Shown here: positions 35,932 to 46,796 of the stretch, in pieces
Layout: each line of letters begins with the position of its first letter
Numbering within the stretch: the stretch's first letter is position 1
Source: Ailanthus altissimus
Taxonomy: Eukaryota > Streptophyta > Magnoliopsida > Sapindales > Simaroubaceae
Direction: 5' to 3'
Length of the DNA stretch: 64,000 nt
Assembly: GCA_946807835.1 (NCBI GenBank)
Contig: OX327706.1
Location: 21,007,001-21,071,000, forward strand
Position numbers and translations under genes: made by a program
Notes under the pieces: model-generated
Seen by the model: the letters and a program-made list of their open reading frames with translations, nothing else
What the model was told of the DNA's origin: nothing
The model's database searches: none

Positions 35932-36900
35932 TGTTGGAAAATTGGTGATTCAACAATCTTGGTTGGACAAGAATTGAGATGAATACCAAAGTAGAGAATC
36001 ACAAGAAGTTTAGAACATGTGGGACACGTATAGAGAAGTCTAGGACGTGTGGGACACGAAAGGGGAAGTGAAACGGGACTCAAAGACGCGAAGGAAAAGA
36101 AGAAATTGCGGGGAGCTTCCAGTGCCGCGGCGCTCAACACAGAAGACCAGCACCGCAACGCTGGGTCCTCAGCGCTAGACGCGAGAACGCATGGAAAAGT
36201 CCGTTTTTGTTCGGAATTTCAAGTTTTGGACTTCCAAAACAAGTGGACTCTTACTCCAACAAGAAATAGGGCTTGTAGGCACAAAATACACTCTATATAA
36301 ACACTTGTAAACCCTTGTTTAAGATTAAGCATCTAAGGTTTCAAGATGTAACCATAAGAGAGAATAGAGGAGGTAGGTAGGCATTAAGTGCGTGGTGCAC
36401 TAGGGTGTAACCTTAGGGGTGTTTTCTTATTTAGGTTCTTTGAGTGAATAAAAGAGAAACACCATAGATCTTTTTGACTTAGATGCTCGGGTTATTCTTG
36501 TGTTCCTTGTAAAGATCTCTTATGAGGAGATACGAAGAGGTCTTAGAGAGTCATAGTGATCAATGGTAGATGCTTAGAGGTCTCTCTGGGAGATACTAAG
36601 GGGTCTTGTGGGATCATTGATGATGTAAAAAGATACTTTGTGATCTATTTCAATAGTAAGAAGCTGGATCATGGATCCTCCGTGGACGTAGGCAATTTGG
36701 GCCGAACCACATATATCTTGTGTCTTATGATTGATTTGATTTTTTTATCTTTATTGGTGTGTTAATCTTATGTATTCTTACTTATGGTGTGAGTTATGAT
36801 TTTTTCTGCTGCGCATAGGGTGAAAAGGGGTATCAAGGTTGTGGCTTAGTTGATGCCATAGGGGTGTCAAATTGAAATGCATGGCTTGATACCCTCAACA
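35932..36900 (+). repeat. 3' LTR of the nested-host copia element
   Basis: 969 bp from TGTTGGAAAATT to ACCCTCAACA, followed by the duplication AATCT. It is shorter than the 5' LTR mainly because it has fewer GC-rich modules (36120-36195 versus 21010-21155). TATATAAA at 36294. Confidence 0.9.
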
Positions 36901-37248
36901 AATCTGAAGTAATCAACAATGACCACAACCCCAGATGCTTCTGGGTGCCATTTTTTCCACATGATGTCTACCAAGACATCTTTTAATGCTACGATTGTCT
37001 TGCATCCCTTCCTCAACTTCTTTCAAGTTTATGGTGAGTGGAATATTGAAGCGTTCAGGCGGTCCAATACCGCTTAGAAGTGGGACGGGGATTGCCAAAT
37101 GCCCCTGCTGACAAGATAAAATCACCCCACATAGTTGAATTCTTTGGCTGATTGAGGTAAGCTTCGTGAATCTGACTTGAACTGCCATCGCTCTTTATGA
37201 ACCATAAGCCACGAGCTCTGCTGTCATTTACCTTGCTTACATTATTAG
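36901..37248 (-). pseudogene. Mandelonitrile-lyase-like pseudogene, central piece
   Basis: On the minus strand this aligns with 51985-52335 of the intact gene. It preserves 'LSGIGPPE.FNIPLTI.L.EVEEGMQDN', matching 'LSGVGPHQHLKDFNIPTTVDLEEVGQGMQDN' in shortened form, with deletions and frameshifts on both sides ('CGVILSCQQG' replacing 'GDVILSAGA'). The piece joins seamlessly to 20839 once the copia element and one AATCT are removed. It is cut again at 37248 by another LTR. Confidence 0.88.
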
Positions 37249-38086
37249 TGTTGGAGATATTGGTAATTTAATAATTTTAGATGGATAAAAATTAAGATGA
37301 ATATTAAATAGGAGAGTTATAAGAAGTTTAGAATGTGTAGGACACGTATGAAGAAGTTTAGGTCGTGTGAAATACGTATGAAAAAGTCTAGGACATGTGA
37401 AATACGTATGAAAAATTCTAGGACATGTGGAATACGAAGGGGAAAACGAAACGGAACTTAAAGACGCGAAGTAAGCGAAGAAAATAGGGGAGAATAGCAC
37501 CAAGGCTGAGCGCCGCGACACTCAACACATAAGCCTAATGCTGCGGCGCCAGAAGTGTCAGGAAGTCCGTTTTTATCCGAATTTCAAATTTTGAAAAGTT
37601 TTAGACTTTCAAAATAAGTGTTATCTTACTCCAATAAAGAATAGGGTTAGTAGGCACGAAATATCTCATATAAACACTTGTAAACCCTTTAGTTGAAATC
37701 AAGCATTAAGAGAGACTCTAAGAGATGTGAGGAACTGAGTAGACACTAAGTGTTTGTGTGCACTAAGATAGAATTGTCGTTTGAGTGTTCATTGCTCATG
37801 ATAGAGTAAGGGTTCACTAGACATTAGGTTATTTTGAGAGTTCTTTATTGAGTTTTTCTTATAAAAGTTTTAGGAAGTTAATAAAAAAAATTAGGATCTT
37901 AAATTTGTGAACGTAAACAATTAGTTAAACCACGTAAGATTGTATTATGATATTTTATTTTTTATTTTAAATTCTTGTTATTTTAGTTAATAAATAAGTT
38001 ATTCTATTATATAAAAAAGTTAATGTTTTAAGTTAAAATATTTCGTTTCAATATAATTTAAAAAAATAATAATTCCTCACTTAATA
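37249..38086 (+). mobile_element. Solo copia-family LTR in the pseudogene
   Basis: 838 bp starting TGTTGGAGATATTGG and ending near 'cctcacttaata', where other copies read 'cctccctcaaca'. It contains the GC-rich block (reduced, 37500-37555), a TATA-like region and the 'aaccacgtaagattgt' motif of the family. Flanks ATTAG (37244-37248) and ATTAA (38087-38091) are a near-match duplication. No internal sequence follows, so it is a solo LTR. Its 3' half is very degenerate. Confidence 0.75.
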
Positions 38087-38404
38087 ATTAAAATATTAAT
38101 ATTAATATGTGAAAACCAAAATCTTGATTTTTCAAGTAAGGTTTGTTAGAGCTTTTTAAGAATTTATTAAACAGAAATTTGAGTCAACTCATGATGAAAA
38201 TAAAATTGGTAATTGAGTTCATCGAACTTATTCAGAAGTTCTCCTGCTTCCAGGTGATCCATTTAATCAGCATTGATAAATTAAAATAATAAGCTCTATA
38301 GACAGCGATTGTGATATCTGAAAAGGCAAGAAAAAGAATGTACACTACAGATTATGTACATGGACGGAACTTTTAAATTAAATTTTTTTTTTCCATAAAC
38401 TGTT

Positions 38405-38495
38405 TCTTTTTATCACTATAGTTCCTTGAGGCTGGCCGCCAAGTTCATCAAGAACCACAGAGAACTTCTCGGTTGCAGTTATTTTATTAAGAAAA
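38405..38495 (-). pseudogene. Mandelonitrile-lyase-like pseudogene, N-terminal piece
   Basis: On the minus strand the frame reads 'TEKFSVVLDELGGQPQGT', matching 'SEKFSVLLIERGGSPYGN' (residues about 72-90) of the intact protein, just after the FAD-binding GGGTTG. DNA similarity to 52815-52880 is visible ('cacagagaacttYtcgg'). The glycine motif itself and the signal-peptide exon are not found further right. The 38087-38404 stretch that should carry the middle of the gene is unrecognisable. Confidence 0.65.
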
Positions 38496-38984
38496 TGGTT
38501 AGCTTTGGGTTCAAGTGTTTTAAAATTATTTAAAAGACTTTCCTCTATTAATGCCTACCTTTCTTATATTCAAAAATTTTCTTAACAGCTATAAATTAAA
38601 ATTTTACTCATTTACCGTTACACGTGCTTTTAAATAAAATATTTTATTAGTTGAACAATAAGATTGAATTTTTTTAAAATTTAGTTTGAGTCTTATCATT
38701 TTTTTTAAAAAAAAAATAGACTTGATTTCTTTTATTCTTATTTTCATTTTTTCTTTTCATTTTATTTTATGTAAAAATATAAAAAATATATATATTTTAT
38801 TGTAACAAATAATATACAAAATTTACTTTTATATAGATTTAAGACATATATAAAATATAAAATAATATTTATATTAATAATATATATGGTATGAGAATAT
38901 TAATAAATTATTTTAAAATAATTCTTTAAAATTCCTCCCAAACTCATGATAACGTAGTAAAAGTAAGTTTGAGTTTAGAGACTA

Positions 38985-41900
38985 GAGTATAAAAATAGTT
39001 AAGAAGTAAAGATTTAGTAAATATATCAGCAGGTTACTCCTCAGATGAGATGGAGTAGAGCATAACAATGTCTTGAGAAACGTGTTGTTAAACAAAATGA
39101 CAATATGTCTCAATATGTTTAGTTCGCTTATAAAAAATATCATTGTGGGCGATTTGGATAGCACTTTGATTGTCACAATAAAGAGCTGTAGCACCAGAGT
39201 GAGTAATACCTATATCTCCAAGAAGCCATCTTAGTCAAATAATCTCTTAGGTAGTATTAGTAAGGGCACGATACTCAACTTCAGTACTAGAACGGACAGT
39301 TGCTGTCTACTTTTTCTTTTCTATGAAAGAATATAATCTCTCAAGAAAAGACAAAATCTAGTAGTTGATCGTCGATCTGTAGGATCATCAACCCAATCTA
39401 CATCAGCATAAGCCCATAATACAAAAGGAGAGCGGGTTGAAAAATGGAGACCGTGAAAAAGTAAACCTTTAAGATAACGCAAAATATGAAAAATTACTAC
39501 AAAGCAAGAGGTACGAGGAGCAGCCATAAACTAACTGACAATATGAACAACGTAAGTAATATCTGGCAGAGTGACAGTAAGATATACCAAACTATCAATT
39601 AATTGGCGATAAAAAGTGGCATTATTGATGAGAGTACCATCAGAAGATCAGAGTTTGATATTAGGCTCTAAGGGACCAGAGACGGTCTTACTATCTATCA
39701 AGTCAGCTCTAGCAAGTAGATCCGATGCATATTTAGCATGTGAAGGATAATATCTGGTAGAATCAGACAGTACTTCAAGTCCAAGAAAATAACTGAGGTT
39801 ACCAAGATCTTTCATTTCAAAGTGTTGCTGAAGAAAGTTCTTGAGAGTGAAGATACCGAGAAGATTATCACCAGTGATAATCATATCTTCAACATAAATA
39901 AGAAGGAGAACACAACCTTGTGCTGTCTTGTGAACAAAAAGAACTGAGTTTTAGGGACTAGATTGAAAATCATGCTGAAGAATAATCCCACTAAACTTTG
40001 CAAATCATACTTAAGGAGCTTGTTTAACATCGTATAGAGCATGACGAAGTTTATAAACTTTGCCTAGAAGAGGTGAATAACTAGGAGGAGGCTTCATATA
40101 TACTTCTTCAGTGAGATCAATATTAAAAAAATCATTTTTGACATCTATATAAAATAATGTCCAACTACGAACTGCAGTAACAGCCAATAAACTTTGAACA
40201 GAAATAAGTCTAGCAACTGGAGCAAATGTCTCTTCATAATCAATTTCATATTCTTGAGTAAAACCTTTGGCAACAAGACGGACTTTATAAAACTCAATAG
40301 ATCCATTAGATCTGGTCTTGATCTTGTACACCTATTTGCATCCAATGGTAGTTTTATTACGTGGAAGAGTAATAAAATATCAAGTATGCGATTTCTCAAT
40401 GGTCTGCAATTCTTCTATCATTGCTTGCTGCCAAACAAGATTAGAGCTAGCCTTAGAATAGGATTGAGGCTCATATAAAGAAAGAGTAGTAGAAAAACAA
40501 TGATAATCACGAAGTTTAATAGGAAGTTCTCTTACCTAAGATGAACGACGAAGAAATGGTGTAGAGGAGGCTTTAGGGATGTCGAAAGCAGACCCTTCAG
40601 ATAAGGTAGAAGGCTTAGAGACAGGCGTCGTATCAGCAGGTTCACCTATATAAAACTCAGAAGAAGTATCTATAAATGAAGTATTGGAAAAAAGATCAAC
40701 AGAATTATCTGTAAAAAAAAATACGAAATAGGAAGAGACATAGAATCAAAGTTAGATACAAAAAAAATATTGTATGCTCGAGAAACATTACATGACGAAA
40801 AACGTGAAGACGGTTAGATATAAGATCCTAACACCTATAACTTTTATGTTCAATTCCTCAAGAAGCAACATAATCGAGTACGTGACTTGAGTTTGGTGTG
40901 CTCATGTTTTTGAAGTAGGACAAAACAAACATAATCAAATATTTTGAGGAGATTATAATTATATAAAGTTCTATAAATATGCTTATAAGGTGATTTATTC
41001 TCTATAACAGGAGAAGGAACGCAATTAATGGTAAAGACAGCGATCAAAACAGCTTCTCCTTAAAAACGTTCAAGACAAGAGGAAGAGATAAGAAGAGGAC
41101 GAGTAATGTCTAAAATATGTCTGTGTTTACGTTCGACTTTCCTATTTTGCTAAGATGTACCAGGAAGAGAACTTTGACATATAGTACCATGTTCCTGTAG
41201 AAAATTTATAAAGTCAGAATCTCTATACTTTATGGCATTATCAGTACGAAAAATTTTAATAGGACATAAGAACTGAGTTTTAATTATCTGAGCAAAATTT
41301 TGATAAATTTTAGTAAATTCTGATCGTTGTTTCATAAGAAACAACTAAGTATATCGAGAATAATCATTAATGAAGATAAAAAAATATTTAGATCCTCCTA
41401 TTGTGACATTTGGAGAAGGACCCCATATATCAAAATGGACAAAATCAAACGGAGTATAAGAGATAACAGTATTATTATCAAAAGGTAAAGTTAGTTGTTT
41501 AGTTAAAAGACATGTAAGACATAACCTTTATTATCAGAAATAATACCTAAATAACCACTATATACTAGTGGTCGGATGCGATTAACTGACGCATGACTCA
41601 AACGAGAGTGTCAAAGATGTAATGAAGGCATTGAAGAGTTAGATGCTGCAAACAAAGGATATAGAGAGGATAGATCTAAAGAGATTAGTTCATACAAATG
41701 TCAAACCTTACGGCCTGTCCCAAGCGTTTGACCAGTCTTCAAATCATGCACACAATAATTAAAAGTAGTAAACAAGATATTAAGATCAAGTTCGCATAAT
41801 TGACCGAAAGATAAGAGATTTAATGTAAAGTTATGAATAAAAAAATGTCAGATACATTGAAATTATGGTAAGACATTTGACTAACATGATTAACTTTTAT

Positions 41901-42290
41901 AAGAGAACCATTAACAGTTTGAATAGATGGTAAATATGAATTAAAAGTTCTATAGGAGAAAATTATAGAATTAAAAGTCATTTGATTGCAACATGTAAAG
42001 TCTAAATACCAAGAAAATTACCTGAAATACTAGAGGAAACAGAAATTAAAGATTTATTAGGATTAGCAATGAATAAACGGAGTAAAGATTCAAGATTACT
42101 AGAGGAACCATTCGCACTATCTTGTGCAGCAATAACACTAGGTCCTATAAAAGTAACACCTTGAGATACTCCAGGTATGTGACACGACTCAGGTAGAGCA
42201 AAGCCAGTAGAATAATACCGAGAAGTATCAAATTTATCCATAAATCTCAAAATATGTAATTTCAATCCTTCCACTAATGACAAATTAGTC
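38985..42290 (-). pseudogene. Decayed Ty1/copia gag-pol relic
   Basis: On the minus strand, scattered pieces in the correct order show copia pol. 41150-41344 is integrase ('FRTDNAIKYRDSDF.NFLQEHGT'). 40011-40331 is reverse transcriptase ('RLVAKGFTQEYEIDYEETFAPVARL'). 39648-39884 is reverse transcriptase continuation ('LKNFLQQHFEMKDLGNLSYFLGLEV'). 39321-39527 is RNase H start ('YADVDWVDDPTDRRSTT') and 38985-39190 RNase H end ('LYCDNQSA', 'RTKHIE'). Frameshifts and stops separate them. A weaker gag-pre-integrase region lies to 42283. A purine-rich run near 38935-38945 may be the polypurine tract. I could not identify LTRs on either side. Confidence 0.85.
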
Positions 42291-42597
42291 CCTAAACATG
42301 ATTAAATATTTAATTTTAAAAATTAAATGGATAAAATCTTAGGAATAATTTTTTAAATTTATCAAAAGATTTTATTTTAATGTTTTCCTTTTATTAAAAA
42401 ATAATTAGTCAATTTATTTTAGAAGTCTTATAATAATCAATTGTACAATATAACTACAAAAAGTAAAACTTTATGTGGTTCACATGTATTAAGTCTCTTT
42501 TTAAGAGATAATGATTTAATTAATAAATGTTATTAATTAAATTATAAAATTAAAATAATAATAATTTATTATTTTAAAGACATTATAAAATGAGAAC

Positions 42598-43545
42598 TAG
42601 GGATGACAAATTTATCCGTAAACCTGCTAAAATTCACCTGTATTAAAAAAGATTTGGTAAGGTTTGAAACAAGTTTGATACACATTTAGCATACAAAATT
42701 AAAATTCAAAACAAATTTGGTACGGGTATGGATTTGATATAATCTTCGGATACCTGCAATAGATATCCACGGATATTACATTGTTTTCTTATTTTTTTAG
42801 AGGAAAAAAAAGGCAATATGCTACATATTGCATGCCTAGAGTGCTTAGTATGCATACTAGAAGTGCACATTGCGCTCTTAGCTTACATGTTAGGAGTGCA
42901 CATAACGCACTTAGTATGGGCTCCTAGCACGTGCCTAAGCATTAAGTGCACAATATTGCGCGCTTAACATGCGCTCTTAGCACGCATGTTAAGCAATAAG
43001 TGTGCAATGTTGCACGCTTAATGTGAGCTCCTAATATACATACTAAGCGCGCTAAGCACACAATGTTGTGCGCTTTTAATGTTCGCTCTTAGCATGCATG
43101 CTATGCATTGCACGTTTAACGTGCACTTCTAACAAACGTGCTAAGTATTAGTCACACTATGTTATGCGCTTTTAGCAATTGCTTCTAGCATGCGTGCTAA
43201 GCGTTGTGCAATTAGCGTGCCCTCCTAACACATGTTGCTAAGCGTTAGATGCGCAACGTTGCGTACTTAGCATGTGTTAAGTGCGCTAGGGCACAATGTT
43301 GTATGATTTTAGCGTTCACTCCTAACACGTGTACTAAGTGCTATGTACTCATTATCAAATCCACTTACAATTCGTAGATAATCCATTGCAAGTTTGGTAG
43401 TGAGTACATACCCACTAAAGCGGGTTTAATATTGAAACTCCAAACCTGCAACAGACTTGGAAAGGATTTGGTATTTCATTTTTGAAGCGAATGCAGATGC
43501 GAATTTAGGGTTATTAGTCCCAAACTTGGTTTACTACCATCTCTA
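42598..43545. mobile_element. hAT-like non-autonomous DNA transposon with internal minisatellite
   Basis: 948 bp with short terminal inverted repeats: TAGGGATGACAAATT at the left, and TAGAGATGGTAGTAAAC as the reverse complement of the right end. Flanks are ATGAGAAC (42590-42597) and AGGAGAAC (43546-43553), an 8-bp duplication with one mismatch. The ends and 8-bp duplication are typical of plant hAT elements (family knowledge). There is no transposase. The centre is a GC-richer tandem array. Sequences just inside both ends are related to each other ('tatggatttgatat' versus 'ggatttggtatttc'), extending the inverted symmetry. Confidence 0.8.
42825..43345. repeat. Degenerate minisatellite inside the hAT-like element
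   Basis: Eight or nine imperfect units of about 60 bp (range roughly 38-62) built on the pattern 'gctcYtagcacgcatg', 'ctaagcattaagtgc', 'caatgttgcgcgctta'. Many units contain palindromes such as GCATGC and TGCGCA. Local GC is much higher than the surroundings. Confidence 0.8.
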
Positions 43546-43969
43546 AGGAGAACATTTGGGTTAGAAGTAAGATTCACGCATAACATAAATAAAAAATACT
43601 ATCTCTTAGAATACATTTTTTTTCTTTAGAAGAAAATACTAGAAGCCTATTATTCATCTCACTGTGGTACAAGAGGATTGGTTTGAAATCTTTTGATAAA
43701 ATAAAACTAAACATAGATTCAACGTATATTTCTTGTTTATCATTTATTTTAAAAAAAAATCAAATTCGCATATTCAAAAGAATCCAAGACAAAAATAATT
43801 TTTATCTAATAAAAATAAAAATAATATTTTTTTATTTTCTAGTCCGTTATTTTATAAATGTCATAATTCCAACAATAGCTTAAACTTGCATAATATTGTT
43901 AGTTAATTGTAGCAGTCGGAATACTAGACGAGATTCTTAAAGAAACTATAACTTCATTCAAATTGAAAA

Positions 43970-46130
43970 ATGTGGTTGAAGAATGACAACTACGTTAATA
44001 ACACTTATTACATTAACAAGACTTATTTATCTTCAGCCAAAGAAAAAAAGACATTATTTCTTTGAAATTTAGTCCAATACCTAATTTAGTTTTTGTAGTT
44101 TTGAATTATTTAATTTTATCCCTCTTTGTTAAATAACTGTTATTTAATTTGATAAAAAAAATTATTTTATTATATAATAATATTTTTGCCCTTGTTAAAA
44201 TTTATGTGCCAATTACTAACTGTTTAAGCACGTCTGTTATGTCTATATGTTAATCAATAAATAGTTATTGATGAAAAAATACACATGGCACACTTAAATA
44301 CGACCAAATTTTAACATACGTATATTTCTTCTTTTTCAATCTAAATTCTAAATTCCACAGCCTCTATTAAAAAGCAAACCTTCTGCTTCTTCTTCTTAAG
44401 TCTCTCAAACCCACCCCTGTACATTTGGATCTTAATCTACTCAAGCTTAAAGGGACACGTGGCAATTTGGATCTTGCATCACTTTCATATGCATCAAGTC
44501 CGTATATTTCTATCTAAGCTTTTTCTATTGCTCATACACAGACAATATCATTGAAGAAGACTTACGTAACTCTATTACTTTTCGGCCTTGCACTAAGATG
44601 AAGATCATTCCTTGCCATTATTCGATTCTTCTTTTTCACTAGGTATCGACAGACCAACAACCGTCAATAAGGGTCAGAAGGGAGAAAGAAGAGCAGACAT
44701 CAACTTTGTCATTCCAACTTGATTAAAAAAAACGAAAGAAAATGTTTGATTCTTCAATTAAAAACAATGCCAGTAGGTGAAGGTGATATCCCTAGATCGA
44801 TAAATGTAGTCCACTATACATAGGGCTACTAATGAGCCAATGCTTCCCAGTCCAACAATTCTAACTCACTTACCTCTTAGCAAAATTGCTATAGATACTT
44901 GATATTGACACGAGGTATTTGATTTAAGATAAAAAAAATAGATATTTAATTATGAAATAGATATTTGATTTTGATATTTGTGAGTATTTGATAACTAAAA
45001 AAGTGGAGAAAAATGAATTTGAAAGCTTAACATTTATGTTGAGTTTAAGATAAGAAAATAAGTCAACAATGACTAAATGATTATTGTAGGAATTTTAGCT
45101 GATGATTTTAGTTTGTTCTATCATCAAAGGTCAATCATAATTCATACTCATTTTGATTTTGATGAAAATTAAAAAGAACCTAATTTTTTCAAAAAAATAG
45201 AAGGACAAAATGAATGGCGATAGAAAAGTTGAGGAGAGAGAATGAATTGAGTAATAGAATAAGGGTGAATATATTTTTTATTATTAATATTTTATATTAT
45301 AAATTTAAAAATAAATATTAAATAATTATATTTATTACATTGTGCCACATGTCTTTTTAAATTTACTTATTCTTTAAAAAAAAAGAATTTGTATTTTATT
45401 AATAATTAATGATTATTTGATATGTGGCCATAATAAGACATTTTATGTATTAGTCTGTGTGTCAATTTTTTTATTGAGTTACTCTTTTATTATTTTTCTA
45501 TCAATTTAAATAGTAACTACCTAATGAAAAGGAATAAATTTGATAATTCAAAATTACAAAAATAAAATTAAGTATTATACTAAATTCCAAGAATAAAAAT
45601 GCCTTTTTTCCCAGCCAAACCCCAAACTTTGAAAAATATCCCCATAAATGATAATTTCATAAATTAAAAATCAAAAAAGGATTCGCTTAAGCTAGTGATT
45701 AGTTGCTTCTTCTTTAATCTATTTCCATTTAAAAATTTATTTAGTGACAAAAGCAATAAATCACCCAACAATACGATTGAGAGCTACGTTAATTGGTTTT
45801 ATGATTTTGCGGGTATTAAACTGATTGCCAATGTACGAGGATCATCACTCCCATGGGGTAGTTCTTTGGCTTTCCATCAAAAACTAAAAACGTCGTGCGA
45901 GCAATACAAACACTAATTTCTCTCTTTTATTTAAATTTTTATTGATGATTAAACTAGGTTATGGTTATTGATTAGCAAAGTGAAAACTATATCTCCATTA
46001 TACGATTTATTTATTTTTTTATTACTAAAATCTTAATAAGAGTTTGAATTATAGTAATAGTAAGGAACAACATAAGTTATTAGGGCTCTGCCCAGCATTT
46101 GAACTTTGGCTTGACTCTAGTTTCGCTCCT
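43970..46130. repeat. Flanking segment, copy B of three, split by a Mutator-like element
   Basis: Outside the insertion (44042-45610) this aligns with 16240-17300: 'cattaacaagactta' at 44012 and 'aaaaggattcgcttaagct' at 45675 match the order in copy A. Its end ('agggctctgcccagcatttgaac') matches copy A at 17108 and copy C at 54108. It lies to the right of the split pseudogene, as copy C lies to the right of the intact gene, so it is probably that pseudogene's upstream flank. Confidence 0.6.
44042..45610. mobile_element. Mutator-like non-autonomous element
   Basis: 1569 bp inserted into flanking segment B. The ends are long inverted repeats of about 80 bp. The left begins GAAAAAAAGACATTATTTC and continues 'gaaatttagtccaatacctaattt'. 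The right, reverse-complemented, begins GAAAAAAGGCATTTTTATTC and continues 'ggaatttagtataatacttaattt'. Flanks TCAGCCAAA (44033-44041) and CCAGCCAAA (45611-45619) form a 9-bp duplication with one mismatch. Long inverted repeats with a 9-bp duplication are the mark of Mutator-like elements. No transposase. The interior (about 44340-44800) has a different, less AT-rich composition. Confidence 0.82.
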
Positions 46131-46796
46131 TTTTTTATACGTTGAATATATGATATAGTGTTGACTTCTTCTTATTTTAAACTCAAATCATCAAATTTTA
46201 ACAAATTTTTTATTAATTCAAAATCTTTTTTCAAGAAATTTTTTTAAGATTTATTGTCAGCACTCAATTATTTAGTGTTATCTTCAATTAAAATTTTCAA
46301 GATTTAACTCTTCTTGAACTCATAATTTTGATATCTACATATACAAATACTTCTTATTTAGAGTAGCCTTCGTATTTTATAAATGACTCAAATTATAAAG
46401 AATTCTCACAAGAAATAATCAATAAATACAATCAATAGATGAGCTTTAAAATATCTATAATCTATCAGTGCTTTCTTGTTCACTCAGATCGCAAGTATTC
46501 TTATGGACTCTTGCGCACTAGTACTCAAGGCTCTCTATCTCTCTATTCTCTCTCTTAGAGTTTCTCTAATACTTGATTAATTCTAACGGGTTACAATTAT
46601 TTATATAGTATTTAAAATGTCCATAAAAGTTTTATTTTTAATTGGAATAAGAGTTCATGCGTGTAAGAGTGCAAATCCTACTCAAAAAAGTTTATTTAAG
46701 CTAAAAACATTTTTTTTAAATTGGGAGTTGCAGTGCTAGTGCAATCTCGTATTAGCACAACACTACATTTTTAGTGTCGTGTTCACACTTAAAAAT
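46131..46796. other. Unassigned AT-rich DNA
   Basis: No ORF, repeat terminus or RNA gene recognised. AAAAT at 46792-46796 is the proposed left duplication of the next element. Confidence 0.5.

Larger units (their letters stand above)
20840..36900 (+). mobile_element. Copia-type LTR retrotransposon with nested insertions
   Basis: The element runs from its 5' LTR (20840-21870) to its 3' LTR (35932-36900). It is flanked by exact AATCT duplications at 20835-20839 and 36901-36905, which together restore the interrupted pseudogene. Its own internal sequence is 21871-22448 and roughly 35540-35931. Everything between is later insertion and rearrangement. No pol survives in it. Copia assignment rests on LTR similarity to 55661-58734, which carries a copia-type gag, and on the initiator-Met primer-binding site. 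The plus orientation follows from primer-binding site, polypurine tract and LTR order. Confidence 0.88.

Noticed and set aside
36913..37188. 91-codon minus-strand ORF as a gene of its own
   Set aside because: It is an internal slice of the lyase-like pseudogene, with frames shifted at both ends.
42820..43350. CRISPR-like array
   Set aside because: Units are degenerate, vary in length, have no unique spacers, and lie inside a plant hAT-like element.
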